The notes: generated by a model not told the origin, from the letters alone. DNA of 37,356 nucleotides from Gemmatimonadota bacterium (GCA_003223395.1 QHUZ01000043.1:1-37356), one strand, 5' to 3'. Shown: positions 8,970 to 18,585, counted from the stretch's first letter. Program-made: numbers and translations.

Positions 8970-10005
8970 CGCGCTTCATCTGTTGCAGTAGACTTTGCAT
9001 CGCCTGCTCCGGCGGGAGGTCCACGAGGGCCCGCCGGAGCTTTTGTTTCGATTCGACCGTCTTTGCATCAGCGAGCAGCTCTTCGCGGCGTGTGCCGCTC
9101 GCCGCGATGTCCACCGCCGGGTAGATGCGCCGGTCAGCCAGCGCACGCGTCAGCCGCAGCTCGGCGTTGCCGGTCCCTTTGAACTCCTCGAAGATGATGT
9201 CGTCCATCTTGCTTTCGGTTTCGACGAGGGCGGTGGCGATCACCGTGAGCGAACCCCCCCCATCCTTCGGGGGCACGGCCCGCGCGGCGCCGAACAGCCC
9301 TTTGGGCTTCGCCAGCGCATTCGCGTCGAGCCCGCCCGACATGGTGCGCCCGGTGCCCCGCCCCGTCGTATTGTGGGAGCGGGCCAGCCGCGTGAGCGAG
9401 TCGAGGACGATGACGACGTCGCGTCCCAGCTCGACTTGCCGGCGGGCGTGCTCGAACACCATGTCCGCGGCGGCCACGTGCCGCTCGTGCGGCAAGTCGA
9501 AGCTCGAGGCGATCACTTCCCCCCGCCCCCAGTCGATCATCTCGCTGACTTCTTCCGGCCGCTCGTCCACGAGCAGGATCAGCAAAATCGCTTTGGGGTG
9601 ATTCTCGGCCACCGACTCCGCGATCGCCTGCAACATCATCGTTTTCCCGGCTTTGGGCGGCGAGACGATCAGCGCCCGCTGGCCGAAGCCGAAGGGGCAG
9701 ATGAGATCGACGACGCGCTGCGTCTCCGCGGTGCGGGGACTCGATGCCTTGGGCGTCTCGAGCGTCAGCGGACGGTTTGGATGGACAGCGCCCAGATTAG
9801 CGAAATCGGGCCGCCCGTCGAGCTGGCCTGCCGGCTCGCCGTTCACCGTCGTCACGCGACCATTGTCGAGTACGATCAGATCCCCGCGGCGGAGACCGGG
9901 CAGGCGCACGGCAGGATCGCCTTTCGCGGGCAGATAACTGTTGGCGGCGAGCCGGAGCGCGCCGCCTTTCTGCGAAGGATCAAACCAACCGGTGATGGGA
10001 GGCAT
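8935..10005 (-). CDS. rho: Transcription termination factor Rho, short form with altered primary RNA site
   Basis: The 356-residue protein carries the Rho helicase core: Walker A SPPKAGKT (about 115-122), DERPEEV, Walker B VIVLDSLTRLAR (about 198-209), Q-loop region RSHNT, and R-loop GTGNAELRLTR. It lacks the N-terminal Rho_N helical domain of typical ~420-residue Rho, and an in-frame TAA lies immediately before the ATG, so no longer start is possible. The cold-shock-like primary RNA-binding region is present (about 5-80), but the usual aromatic GFGFLR motif reads GGALRL. The secondary, translocating site is intact. It is divergent from lepA and its 3' end overlaps the PepSY-like gene by 35 bases. 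It may be the sole Rho or a paralogue; the window cannot tell. Confidence 0.93.
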   Translation of the reverse strand: MPPITGWFDPSQKGGALRLAANSYLPAKGDPAVRLPGLRRGDLIVLDNGRVTTVNGEPAGQLDGRPDFANLGAVHPNRPLTLETPKASSPRTAETQRVVDLICPFGFGQRALIVSPPKAGKTMMLQAIAESVAENHPKAILLILLVDERPEEVSEMIDWGRGEVIASSFDLPHERHVAAADMVFEHARRQVELGRDVVIVLDSLTRLARSHNTTGRGTGRTMSGGLDANALAKPKGLFGAARAVPPKDGGGSLTVIATALVETESKMDDIIFEEFKGTGNAELRLTRALADRRIYPAVDIAASGTRREELLADAKTVESKQKLRRALVDLPPEQAMQSLLQQMKRAKTNAELLSAI

Positions 10006-10047
10006 TTAGGAAGGCTGACTAAAGCTACACGCTATATTTAGCGCCGC
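10006..10047. promoter_or_regulatory. Shared rho/lepA divergent promoter region
   Basis: Only 42 bases separate the two start codons. TATATT (10033-10038) is a -10 candidate for lepA with the ATG 9 bases after it, so the leader is a few bases at most. On the minus strand TAGCTT (10027-10022) or TTTAGT (10023-10018) could serve rho. Neither gene has a clear Shine-Dalgarno. Confidence 0.5.
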
Positions 10048-11847
10048 ATGCGCCAGGACCATATCCGTAATTTCTGCATCGTCGCCCACATCGACCATGG
10101 GAAGTCGACCCTCGCCGACCGGCTGATCGAGCTGACCGGCACGCTCGACAAGCGCCTCATGCGCGACCAGGTCCTCGACACGATGGACCTGGAGCGCGAG
10201 CGTGGCATCACGATCAAGCTGAATGCGGTGCGGATGAGCTATCACGCGAAAAACGGCCAGTTGTATGAGCTCAACCTCATCGATACGCCAGGACACGTCG
10301 ATTTTACGTACGAGGTGTCGCGGTCATTGGTTGCCTGCGAGGGCGCGATTCTGGTCGTGGATGCGTCGCAGGGGATTCAGGCCCAGACGTTGTCTAATCT
10401 CCTGCTGGCGATGGACGCCGGGCTAGAAATCATACCCGTCCTCAACAAGATCGATCTGCCGGGCGCCGAGCCGGACAAGCGCGCCCACGAGATCCATGAC
10501 CTAATCGGCACGAAGCCGGATGAGATCCTCCGCATCTCTGCCAAGGAGGGGCGAGGGGTCCCGGAGCTGCTCGAGGCCGTCGTCGCCCGCGTGCCGCCCC
10601 CCCGCGGCAACCATGAGGCGCCGCTCCGCGCGCTGATCTTCGACTCCTACTACGACCGCTACCGCGGCGCGATCCCCTCGATCCGCTTGGTTGACGGGGT
10701 GGTCAAGCCGGGGATGAAAATTGCGTTCGGCGCGCACCGCGACGATATCTACGAGGTGGATGAGGTCGGCTACCTGCAGCTGGGCCACAAGCCGGCCGAG
10801 CAGCTCGAGGCCGGCGAGGTCGGCTACGTGGTCGCGAACGTGCGCGGCGTGCGCGAGACGCGCCCGGGCGACACCATCCTCGACGCCGAGTATCGGGACG
10901 TCGAGCTGCTGCCCGGCTATCGTGACATCCAATCGATGGTCTTTGCGGGCCTCTATCCGACCAACGCCGAACAGTATGAGGAGCTCCGCGACGCGCTCGC
11001 CAAGCTACAGCTGAACGACGCCTCGCTGCACTACGAACCGGAGACCTCGGTCGCTTTGGGCTTCGGCTTCCGGTGCGGCTTCCTCGGTCTGTTGCACATG
11101 GAGATCGTGCGCGAGCGGCTCGAGCGGGAATTCGATCTCGACCTGATCAGCACGGTTCCGAACGTGGAATACCACGTCTACAAGACGGACGGCAGCATGG
11201 AGCTGGTCGAGAACCCGAGCCTGTTGCCGCACGGCTCAGAGGTGGACCGCATCGAAGAGCCCTACGTGAAGGCGCGTATCTTCGCGCCGGCCGAGTACAT
11301 CGGCGGCATCATGAACCTGGGACAAGAGCGGCGCGGCGTGTACGGTGGCATGCAGTACCTCGACCCGACCCGTGTCGAGTTCGACTGGGAATTTCCGCTC
11401 GCCGAGATCATCCTCGATTTTTACGACAAGTTGAAGACGATCTCTCGCGGCTATGCGTCGCTGGATTACGAGTTCCTCGCCTACCGGACGGGCGAGCTCG
11501 TCAAGCTCGACATGCTGCTCAACAGCGAAGCGGTGGATGCGTTCAGCGTCATCATTCACAAGGACAAAGCCTACGAATGGGGTCGCAAGATTGCCGAGAA
11601 GCTGAAGGAGCTGATCCCGCGCCAGTTGTTCGAAGTGGTGATTCAGGCGGCGATCGGGACGAAGGTGATTGCGCGCGAGTCGATTAGGCCGCTGCGTAAG
11701 AATGTCACCGCGAAGTGCTACGGCGGCGATGTCACCCGCAAACGCAAGTTGCTGGAGAAGCAAAAAGAAGGTAAGAAACGGATGAAGCAGGTCGGGACGG
11801 TGGAGATACCGCAAGAAGCGTTTCTCGCAGTGCTCCAGGTGGAATAG
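10048..11847 (+). CDS. lepA: Elongation factor 4 (LepA), back-translocating GTPase
   Basis: The 599-residue protein has the usual LepA length and domain order. The GTPase domain shows G1 AHIDHGKST (13-21), [14 protein letters not shown] and NKIDLP. Domains II and III follow, and the LepA-specific C-terminal domain ends with the basic [20 protein letters not shown] stretch and a final QEAFLAVLQ. LepA binds ribosomes and can reverse translocation. The gene is divergent from rho and heads a 15-gene plus-strand run; the S9 peptidase gene begins 8 bases after its stop. No deviation from the family is visible. Confidence 0.97.
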   Translation: MRQDHIRNFCIVAHIDHGKSTLADRLIELTGTLDKRLMRDQVLDTMDLERERGITIKLNAVRMSYHAKNGQLYELNLIDTPGHVDFTYEVSRSLVACEGAILVVDASQGIQAQTLSNLLLAMDAGLEIIPVLNKIDLPGAEPDKRAHEIHDLIGTKPDEILRISAKEGRGVPELLEAVVARVPPPRGNHEAPLRALIFDSYYDRYRGAIPSIRLVDGVVKPGMKIAFGAHRDDIYEVDEVGYLQLGHKPAEQLEAGEVGYVVANVRGVRETRPGDTILDAEYRDVELLPGYRDIQSMVFAGLYPTNAEQYEELRDALAKLQLNDASLHYEPETSVALGFGFRCGFLGLLHMEIVRERLEREFDLDLISTVPNVEYHVYKTDGSMELVENPSLLPHGSEVDRIEEPYVKARIFAPAEYIGGIMNLGQERRGVYGGMQYLDPTRVEFDWEFPLAEIILDFYDKLKTISRGYASLDYEFLAYRTGELVKLDMLLNSEAVDAFSVIIHKDKAYEWGRKIAEKLKELIPRQLFEVVIQAAIGTKVIARESIRPLRKNVTAKCYGGDVTRKRKLLEKQKEGKKRMKQVGTVEIPQEAFLAVLQVE

Positions 11848-11855
11848 GGGGTCTC

Positions 11856-14015
11856 ATGCGCACCATCGTCGCGGCGGTAGCTGGTCTGAGCCTTGTTACG
11901 TCGTCCATTGCGGCGGCCCAGTCGTCCCGGGCCACGCCGTTCACCGTGAATCAGGTGCGCTCGTATCCGTTCCCAAACGAGCTCACGGCCGCCGCGACCG
12001 GGAGCCGACTCGCATGGGCGTTCAACGAGCAGGGCCGCCGAAACATCTTCGTCGCCGAAGGCCCCGCGTTCTCGGCGCGCCAGCTCACGCATTACGACCG
12101 CGATGACGGCCAGGAGCTCAGCAGCGTTGCGGTCTCGGCGAACGGAAAATGGGTCGTGTATGTGCGCGGCGGTGATCACGGCTCGAACTGGGACGACGGG
12201 CTTCCGGTGAACGTCGGCTCGAACCCGACCGCACCGAAGGTGCAGATCTTCAGCGTCGCCTTCGACGGCGGCGATCCCAAGCCGATCGCCGACGGGGATG
12301 AGCCGGTGGTTTCCCCACGCAGCGATGTCGTGGCCTTTATCAAAGGCGGCCAGATCTGGACCGTGCCGATCGACGGCTCGGCGCCCGCCAAGACGCTGTT
12401 CACGGCACGCGGCGAGAACGCGGACCCGCGCTGGTCGCCCGACGGCTCCCGGCTCGCCTTCGTCGCCAATCGCGGCGATCACGCCTTTATCGGCGTCTAC
12501 GCGAACGACAGCACGGCGATCACGTGGCTCGCACCCGCGTTCGCCCGCGACCGCTCGCCGCGCTGGTCTCCCGACGGGAAGCGCATCGCGTTCGTGCGGC
12601 TGCCCGGTGCCGGCGGCGCGCCGGACTCGTTGCTCCCACCCCGGCCCAATCCCTGGGAGATCTGGACCGCCGACGCAATGACCGGAACAGCACAGCGACT
12701 CTGGAAGTCGCCCGAGACGCTCAGCGGCTCCGTGCCCAGCACGGATGGCGGGACGAATCTCGGCTGGGGGGCCGGCGACCGCGTGGTGTTTCTGTCGTAT
12801 CAGGACGGGTGGCCGCATCTCTACTCGATTCCGGCTTCGGGGGGCACTGCTCTGCTCCTCACTCCTGGCCGCTACATGGCCGAGCACATCTCGCTCAGTG
12901 CGGACGGACGCTGGCTCGTGTTTGCGGGCAACATGGGCGCGGACTCGCTCGACATCGATCGGCGCCACGTGGTTCGCGTGCCGGTTGATCGTGCGGCGCC
13001 GCAGGTCATGACGCCCGGCAGCGGCCTCGAGTGGTCGCCTGCAGTTACTGGCGACGGCACGACGCTCGTCTTTATCAGCGCGACGCCGCAGCGGCCCCCG
13101 TTGCCCGCGGCGCTAACGCTCGGCGCCTCGCGCGCCGCGATCCGTCCCATCGGCGCCGATCACATTCCGGCCGACTTTCCGACTGCGCTGGTCACGCCGA
13201 AACAGGTCGTGTTTCGCTCGGCTGACGGTTTGACCATCCACGGGCAGTTGTTCGAAGCACCGGGCGGTGGGAACACGCGAAAGCCGGCCATCGTCTACGT
13301 CCACGGTGGGCCACCGCGGCAAATGCTGCTCGGCTGGCACTACTCGGACTATTACTCGAACGCCTACGCGCTCAATCAGTATCTCGCGAGCCGTGGGTTC
13401 ATCGTCCTCTCTGTGAACTACCGACTCGGCATCGGGTACGGCTACGATTTCCATCAGCCGCCCAGCTCCGGAGCGCGCGGCGCCGCGGAGTATCGCGACA
13501 TTCAGGCAGGGGCGGCGTATCTCCGCTCCCAGCCCCGCGTCGATGCGAGCCGTATCGGAATTTACGGCGGCTCCTACGGCGGCTACCTGACGGCCCTGGC
13601 GCTGGCGCGAAACTCCGACGTCTTCGCCACGGGCGTCGATATCCACGGCGTCCACGACTGGTCGACATACGCGCGCGGCCTCGACCGGCAACGCTACGAG
13701 CAGGCGCCGGACGTTGACTCCGCAGTCGCCACCGCGTGGCACTCTTCTCCGGTGTCGTCTGTCGCCAGCTGGAAGTCGCCGGTCCTTCTGATTCACGGGG
13801 ATGACGATCGCAACGTCCGATTCACCCAGAGCACCGATCTCGTCCGGCGGCTTGCGGCTGCCGGCGTCCCGTTTGAGACTCTCGTCATCCCGGACGACAC
13901 GCATCATTTCCTGCGGTATGCGAATATTCTGACGGTGGACAAGGCCACGGCGGAGTTCCTGGAGCGCCAGCTTCAGACAACCGCCGCGCAACCACGGGCT
14001 ACGGGCCGACAGTAG
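11856..14015 (+). CDS. Exported S9-family prolyl oligopeptidase-like peptidase
   Basis: 719 residues with a signal peptide (MRTIVAAVAGLSLVTSSIAAAQ). Residues about 25-430 form TolB/PD40-like beta-propeller repeats, recognisable by DPRWSPDGSRLAF and SPRWSPDGKRIAF. The C-terminal alpha/beta-hydrolase domain has the nucleophile Ser573 in GGSYGG, the Asp in HGDDDRNV, and the His in DDTHHFLRY, a complete triad. Enzymes of this family cleave short peptides after proline or dipeptides. A purine-rich AGGGGG lies just before the ATG and overlaps the lepA stop region. The next gene starts 12 bases downstream. Confidence 0.92.
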   Translation: MRTIVAAVAGLSLVTSSIAAAQSSRATPFTVNQVRSYPFPNELTAAATGSRLAWAFNEQGRRNIFVAEGPAFSARQLTHYDRDDGQELSSVAVSANGKWVVYVRGGDHGSNWDDGLPVNVGSNPTAPKVQIFSVAFDGGDPKPIADGDEPVVSPRSDVVAFIKGGQIWTVPIDGSAPAKTLFTARGENADPRWSPDGSRLAFVANRGDHAFIGVYANDSTAITWLAPAFARDRSPRWSPDGKRIAFVRLPGAGGAPDSLLPPRPNPWEIWTADAMTGTAQRLWKSPETLSGSVPSTDGGTNLGWGAGDRVVFLSYQDGWPHLYSIPASGGTALLLTPGRYMAEHISLSADGRWLVFAGNMGADSLDIDRRHVVRVPVDRAAPQVMTPGSGLEWSPAVTGDGTTLVFISATPQRPPLPAALTLGASRAAIRPIGADHIPADFPTALVTPKQVVFRSADGLTIHGQLFEAPGGGNTRKPAIVYVHGGPPRQMLLGWHYSDYYSNAYALNQYLASRGFIVLSVNYRLGIGYGYDFHQPPSSGARGAAEYRDIQAGAAYLRSQPRVDASRIGIYGGSYGGYLTALALARNSDVFATGVDIHGVHDWSTYARGLDRQRYEQAPDVDSAVATAWHSSPVSSVASWKSPVLLIHGDDDRNVRFTQSTDLVRRLAAAGVPFETLVIPDDTHHFLRYANILTVDKATAEFLERQLQTTAAQPRATGRQ

Positions 14016-14027
14016 GAGACGGCGACG

Positions 14028-14840
14028 TTGAAGAGACTCACCTCCTTGCTGCTGCTCGTCGTAGTGCTGGCGAGCTGCCGTGCGGTGCTCAATTATCCGA
14101 GCGCGCTCGGGCCCCGATACGCCGGCGCGCCCACGACGACATCCACGTTGCACGCCGACGGTCACGTGCTGCGCGTCGTCACCTACAACGTGCAATGGGG
14201 CAAGCACATCGATCGCGCGATCACCGTGCTCCAGACGCGTGCGCCACTCGCCGATGCGGACATCGTCGTGTTGCAGGAGATGGATGCCGACGGGACACGG
14301 CGCATCGCAGATGCATTGGGGATGTGCTGGGTCTACTATCCCGCCGCGGTCCATCCCAAGCTGGGGCACGACTTCGGCAATGCGGTGTTGTCGCGCTGGC
14401 CGATCGTCGAAGATGAAAAACTGCTGCTGCCGCACATCGGTGGACTGCGACATGCGCAACGCATCGCGACCGCGGCGACGATTCTGGTGGGGACCGTCAG
14501 AGTCCGCGTGTACAGCACGCACCTCGGCACGCCGAGTGACATTCGGCCGTCCAAGCGGCGCGATCAGGCCTGGACGATTCTCGCGGATGCGGCCGCGTAC
14601 CCCCTTGTCATCGTGGCCGGTGACATGAACAGCCATGGTATCGGCAAGGAGTTCGTGGCCGGCGGTTTCCTCTGGCCGACGGAGCACAATCGCTTCACGA
14701 CGGCGCTGTTCAACTGGGATCACGTCTTCTTCAAGGGTTTCACGCCGCTGGCGCCCGATCGACGATTCACGGGGGTCGTGCGCGACACGCTGGGAACGAG
14801 CGACCACGACCCCGTTTGGGCCGTGGCTCAGCTCCCTTGA
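14028..14840 (+). CDS. Endonuclease/exonuclease/phosphatase-family lipoprotein
   Basis: 270 residues starting at TTG, supported by AGGAGA (14014-14019) 8 bases upstream and by an immediate lipoprotein signal MKRLTSLLLLVVVLASC with lipobox LASC. Family motifs are TYNVQWGKHI (Asn), VVLQEMD (metal-ligand Glu), NAVLSRWPI, STHLGTP, VIVAGDMNS (Asp-Met-Asn) and the terminal SDHDPV (catalytic His). The fold hydrolyses phosphodiester or phosphomonoester bonds in nucleic acids, inositol phosphates or sphingolipids. A lipid-anchored periplasmic member is more likely to act on phospholipid-type or scavenged substrates than on chromosomal DNA, but this is inference. It overlaps the next gene at TTGA. Confidence 0.85.
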   Translation: MKRLTSLLLLVVVLASCRAVLNYPSALGPRYAGAPTTTSTLHADGHVLRVVTYNVQWGKHIDRAITVLQTRAPLADADIVVLQEMDADGTRRIADALGMCWVYYPAAVHPKLGHDFGNAVLSRWPIVEDEKLLLPHIGGLRHAQRIATAATILVGTVRVRVYSTHLGTPSDIRPSKRRDQAWTILADAAAYPLVIVAGDMNSHGIGKEFVAGGFLWPTEHNRFTTALFNWDHVFFKGFTPLAPDRRFTGVVRDTLGTSDHDPVWAVAQLP

Positions 14841-15835
14841 GCTCGGCCACCCTCGTCATCCAAACCGCTTTCCTGGGCGACGTCGTGCTGACGACGGCGC
14901 TGCTGTCCGCCGTCGCGGCCGACGACGGTCCGGTGGACGTCGTGACGACCCCGATCGCGGCGCCGTTGCTCGAAACCCATCCCGCGGTCCGGAACGTGAT
15001 CGCCTACGACAAGCGCGGCAGCGACCGCGGCTGGACTGGGCTGCGGAAACTCGCGCAACGATTGAAGGCGGAGCAGTACGCACGTGCCTACCTGCCCCAT
15101 CGATCGTTACGGAGTGCAGCACTGAGCGTCCTTGCCCGCATACCCACCCGGATCGGGTTTTCGGGCCGGTGGTCCTTCCTCTATACAGACGCTCGCCCCA
15201 AGCCTGCTCTCGGGCACGAAAGTGACCGGCTCTTGGCCCTCGCGAACAAGCCGCCGGGCGTCTATCCTCCCCTCCTGCAGCCAACGGCGGCGGACGCACA
15301 GGTGGCAGCAGCGCTGATTTCCGAACCGTTTGTTGCCCTGGCGCCCGGCTCGATCTGGGGCAGTAAGCGCTGGGGGTACTATCCGGCGCTGGCCGCGCGG
15401 CTCGCCGAGCAGGTCGCGGTTGTTGCGGTGGGCGGGCCTAACGACGTCGAAGTGGGGGAGCAGATCGTTGCGGCCGTCCGGCCGTCGGGCCGTCAGGCCG
15501 TCAATGCGTGCGGCAAGCTGACGTTGCGGCAGTCGGCAGCACTGATCGGACGGGCACGCGTGCTGGTTACCAATGACAGCGCCCCGCTGCATCTGGCGAC
15601 TGCGATGGGGACGCCGCTCGTCGCGTTGTTCGGGCCCACGGTGACCGAATTCGGGTTTGGGCCGTTGCGCGCGGGAGATGTGGCACTGGGTATCGACGGG
15701 CTGCAATGCCGGCCCTGCTCGCCGCACGGTCCGCCGCAGTGTCCGTTGGGACATCACCGCTGCATGCATGAAATCACTGTTGAGGCCGTGATCGCGGCCG
15801 TCGAGGAGATTGGTGCGCTACGTCGTCGGCGTTGA
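14837..15835 (+). CDS. Glycosyltransferase family 9 (WaaF-like heptosyltransferase)
   Basis: About 332 residues. The start is placed at the TTG of a TTGA overlap with the previous stop, because the family N-terminus (ATLVIQTAFLGDVVLTTAL) begins right after it; a TTG at 14816 would add seven residues. Heptosyltransferase features include the GDVVLTTAL loop, FVALAPGSIWGSKRW at the donor site, VTNDSAPLHLATAMGTP and the Cys-rich C-terminal segment CRPCSPHGPPQCPLGHHRC. The enzyme would add a heptose to the lipopolysaccharide inner core at the inner membrane. Two sugar kinases follow directly, which may supply activated sugar, but the family does not prove this. Confidence 0.87.
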   Translation: MSSATLVIQTAFLGDVVLTTALLSAVAADDGPVDVVTTPIAAPLLETHPAVRNVIAYDKRGSDRGWTGLRKLAQRLKAEQYARAYLPHRSLRSAALSVLARIPTRIGFSGRWSFLYTDARPKPALGHESDRLLALANKPPGVYPPLLQPTAADAQVAAALISEPFVALAPGSIWGSKRWGYYPALAARLAEQVAVVAVGGPNDVEVGEQIVAAVRPSGRQAVNACGKLTLRQSAALIGRARVLVTNDSAPLHLATAMGTPLVALFGPTVTEFGFGPLRAGDVALGIDGLQCRPCSPHGPPQCPLGHHRCMHEITVEAVIAAVEEIGALRRRR

Positions 15836-16775
15836 CGTCGGGGGAACGAATCTTGTTGCCGGAGTCCTCGCGGAGGACGGCTCCGAGATTCATGGCGTCG
15901 TTTCCGAGCCGACGATGGCCGCGCAGGGCGCGGATGCGGTCACGGCGCGCATCATCAAGCTTGCCAAGGCGTCGATTGCGGAATCCGGCAAGAAGATCGA
16001 AGGCGTGGGGATCGGCTCACCCGGACCCCTCAATACCAAGACTGGCGTCGTGCTCCTGACGCCGAACCTTGGCTGGACGAACATGCCGCTCCGCGACCGC
16101 GTCAGTGAAGGACTCAGCCTCCCCGCGACGCTGGATAACGACGCCAACTGCGCGATTTTCGGTGAATGGTGGCGCGGCGCCGCGCGCGGCGCGAAGTACG
16201 TCATCGGGTTCACGCTCGGCACGGGAATCGGCGGGGGCATCGTCATCGACGGTGAGATCTATCATGGCGTGACCGACGTCGCCGGTGAATTCGGGCACGT
16301 CACGATCGACGCCAACGGCCGCCGTTGTAAATGCGGCAACTACGGCTGCATCGAGGCCTACGCGTCCGGGCCGGCGATCGCGGAGCGGGCGATCGAAGGG
16401 GTCGAGTCGGGCGTGGACACGTCGCTGGCGCAGTACGTGAAGGGCGATCTCTCGAAGCTCACCGCCCAGATCGTGTACGAGGCCGCCAACGACGGCGACC
16501 CATGGGCGCTCGAGGTCGTGCGCGAGACCGCCGCGCTGCTCGGCGCGGCGGTCGCCAGCTTCATTAATATCTTCAACCCGGAAGTCGTGGTGATCTGCGG
16601 GGGAGTCACGCAGGCGGGCGACAAGCTGTTTCAGCCGCTGCGGAGCGAGGTCAAGCGACGGGCGTTCAAGCCGGCGTGGGAGGCGTGCAAGATCGTGCCG
16701 GGAACGCTTCCCGGCACCGCCGGGGTGTACGGCGCCGCGGGCGTGTTCATTCAAAAGCATTGGGGACTGCGCTGA
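15813..16775 (+). CDS. ROK-family sugar kinase (glucokinase-type)
   Basis: 320 residues starting at GTG 15813, 4 bases after the AGGAG at 15804-15808; the TTG at 15810 would sit too close to it. The N-terminal phosphate-binding loop is GVDVGGTN, and the catalytic Asp lies in LDNDANCA. The ROK zinc signature is GEFGH followed by CKCGNYGCIE with three Cys. TLGTGIGGG contacts the sugar and nucleotide. It should phosphorylate glucose or a related hexose in the cytoplasm. It overlaps the upstream glycosyltransferase by 23 bases and runs into the PfkB kinase. Confidence 0.9.
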   Translation: MRYVVGVDVGGTNLVAGVLAEDGSEIHGVVSEPTMAAQGADAVTARIIKLAKASIAESGKKIEGVGIGSPGPLNTKTGVVLLTPNLGWTNMPLRDRVSEGLSLPATLDNDANCAIFGEWWRGAARGAKYVIGFTLGTGIGGGIVIDGEIYHGVTDVAGEFGHVTIDANGRRCKCGNYGCIEAYASGPAIAERAIEGVESGVDTSLAQYVKGDLSKLTAQIVYEAANDGDPWALEVVRETAALLGAAVASFINIFNPEVVVICGGVTQAGDKLFQPLRSEVKRRAFKPAWEACKIVPGTLPGTAGVYGAAGVFIQKHWGLR

Positions 16776-17695
16776 AGCGACTGGGTGTCATCGGGTCGAT
16801 GGTGTGGGACACGATTCATGGCCGGGATCCCGCTCAGGCCGCCGTGCAGGAATGGGGCGGCATCTCGTACGCGCTCGCCGCGCTCGACGCCACGCTGCCC
16901 GATGATTGGCAGATCGTCCCGCTCATCAAGGTCGGTAGAGACCTGGCGGCGAAAGCCAACCAGTTCTTGTCCAGCTTACGGCGCACGGCGCACGGCGCAC
17001 GCTTTTTGGAAGTCCCCGAGCCCAACAACCGGGTCACGTTGCGCTACGAATCGGCCGACCGGCGCTGCGAGCAGATGAGCGGCGGCGTGCCCCCGTGGAC
17101 CTGGCCCGAGCTCGGGCCGCTCGTCCAGGACCTCGATGCCGTGTACATCAATTTCATTTCCGGTTACGAGATGAATCTCGAGACCGCGCAGCTCCTGCGG
17201 CGCGGATTCCCCGGATTCATCTACGCCGATCTTCACAGCCTTTTCCTGGCCAAGGAACCGGACGGCACTCGAGTCCCTAGCCCCCTGCCCCAAGCCCCTA
17301 CGTGGTTCGGCTGTTTCAACGTCGTGCAGCTGAACGAGGACGAGATGGGCCAGCTGGGACCGGATGCGCTCGCGATCGCCGCCGACGCGCTGCGGCAGGG
17401 CTGCAGCACGTTGTGTGTGACGCTGGGCAAACGGGGCGCCGCGTACTTCACCGGCAATCCGATTCGTACCGAGCTGATTCCCGCACCAGCGATGCATCAG
17501 GCGGCCTTCGATCAGATCGTCGATCCGACGGGATGTGGCGACGTGTTCGGCGGCGCCGTCGCCGCGCTGCTGCTCGCCGGCGCGACGCTCGAAGACGCGC
17601 TGCGCACGGGCAACCAGCTCGGCGCGCGGAACGTGAATCACCACGGTGCGAGCGGCCTGCGCGATCACCTGATGGGAAAGCTCTCCATGGCATGA
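16760..17695 (+). CDS. PfkB-family carbohydrate kinase
   Basis: About 311 residues. PfkB signature 2 is clear: DPTGCGDVFGGAVAALL with the catalytic Asp, then the adenine-site region GNQLGARNVNHHGASG. The N-terminus LGVIGSMVWDTI matches the first strand of the ribokinase fold. The start is uncertain: TTG at 16760 is given, but CTG at 16772 would make a 4-base CTGA overlap with the ROK stop, matching the overlap style of its neighbours, and has GGGGA about 6 bases upstream. The kinase would phosphorylate a sugar or nucleoside; the substrate is unknown. Its stop overlaps the ATG of the next gene. Confidence 0.82.
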   Translation: MGTALKRLGVIGSMVWDTIHGRDPAQAAVQEWGGISYALAALDATLPDDWQIVPLIKVGRDLAAKANQFLSSLRRTAHGARFLEVPEPNNRVTLRYESADRRCEQMSGGVPPWTWPELGPLVQDLDAVYINFISGYEMNLETAQLLRRGFPGFIYADLHSLFLAKEPDGTRVPSPLPQAPTWFGCFNVVQLNEDEMGQLGPDALAIAADALRQGCSTLCVTLGKRGAAYFTGNPIRTELIPAPAMHQAAFDQIVDPTGCGDVFGGAVAALLLAGATLEDALRTGNQLGARNVNHHGASGLRDHLMGKLSMA

Positions 17696-18585
17696 CGCGC
17701 CTGATCGAAGTGCCCACGCAGTTCGACGACCGCTCATTCGACCAATTCGCGGCGTCGTACGCGCAGGCCGTCGATGGCGAGCGCCTGCTGTTCGACGCGC
17801 ACGCCGCCGAATGGGCGTCGCCCTACGGGCTCGTGGGCCTGCTCGCCGCCGGCGAGGCGGCTGCCCGCAAAGGCGAGCGGCCGCTGCTCACCGCGCCGGC
17901 GAATCCGGACGTCGTGAGCTACTGGGCGCGCGCCGGTTTCTTCCGGGAAGCGGCGGACCTGTTCGAGGTGCACGGCAAGGTGCCGAAGGTCAAAGTCGCC
18001 GTGGAGAGTGAAGTGCTGCTCCCGGTCACACCCGTGCGCGCGGCCGAAGACGTGCATGCGGTCGTGTCCACGATTCAGCAGCGCGCGTCCGCGATCCTCA
18101 GCTCGGAGTTGGGACTCGATCCCAAGGCGACCATGGGCTTCGCTATGGCGCTTTCGGAGTCTTGTCAGAATATTGTGGAGCACGCGGGCACCGGCGGTTG
18201 GGTTGCGGTGCAGGCGTACAACTGGCGGCGCAAGCTGGCGCGGCGCGTCGTTGTGATCGCGGTGGCGGACGCCGGGGTGGGATTCCGGCATTCATTGGAG
18301 CCCACGCAGGCCAAGCGGTTCGGCGAGCGCTGGGGTGATGCCGCGGCGCTGGAGGCGGCGCTGATCCAGGGCGTGAGTCGATTTCGGGATCCGGGGCGGG
18401 GACAAGGGCTTGCCGGGATCCGCCGGTACCTCGCGCGCTGGGAAGGCAAAGTGGCCATCCGCAGCGGCAGTGCGCGGATCGCGATCGTGCCCCGCTGGGA
18501 CGACGATGTGCCGCTGAGGGACGGACTGCCGGCATTTCCGGGGTCGCAGGTCCTGCTCATCATTCCAGAGCAAGAGGCGAAGTGA
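17692..18585 (+). CDS. STAS-like plus HATPase (anti-sigma-kinase-like) fusion protein
   Basis: 297 residues starting at the ATG of an ATGA overlap. Residues about 1-95 look like a STAS/MlaB-type alpha-beta domain (RLLFDAHAAEWASPYGLVGLLA). Residues about 115-295 form a GHKL ATPase: N-box ALSESCQNIVEHAG with Glu156 and Asn160, G1 VADAGVGF (Asp193), and G2 GRGQGLAGI. There is no dimerisation H-box, so it resembles SpoIIAB/RsbW-type serine kinases rather than sensor kinases. Together with the STAS-like gene that overlaps it by 4 bases it could make a partner-switching pair. No sigma factor or PP2C phosphatase gene is in the window. The target is unknown. Confidence 0.78.
   Translation: MTRLIEVPTQFDDRSFDQFAASYAQAVDGERLLFDAHAAEWASPYGLVGLLAAGEAAARKGERPLLTAPANPDVVSYWARAGFFREAADLFEVHGKVPKVKVAVESEVLLPVTPVRAAEDVHAVVSTIQQRASAILSSELGLDPKATMGFAMALSESCQNIVEHAGTGGWVAVQAYNWRRKLARRVVVIAVADAGVGFRHSLEPTQAKRFGERWGDAAALEAALIQGVSRFRDPGRGQGLAGIRRYLARWEGKVAIRSGSARIAIVPRWDDDVPLRDGLPAFPGSQVLLIIPEQEAK

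Noticed and set aside
11718-12968. A 416-codon minus-strand frame across the lepA/S9 junction
   Set aside because: Spans the 3' end of lepA in antisense and has no coherent domain.
13113-14807. A 564-codon open frame on the minus strand opposite the S9 peptidase and EEP genes
   Set aside because: It mirrors two clear plus-strand genes, has low-complexity Arg/His-rich composition and no recognisable domain; long antisense frames are expected at this GC content.
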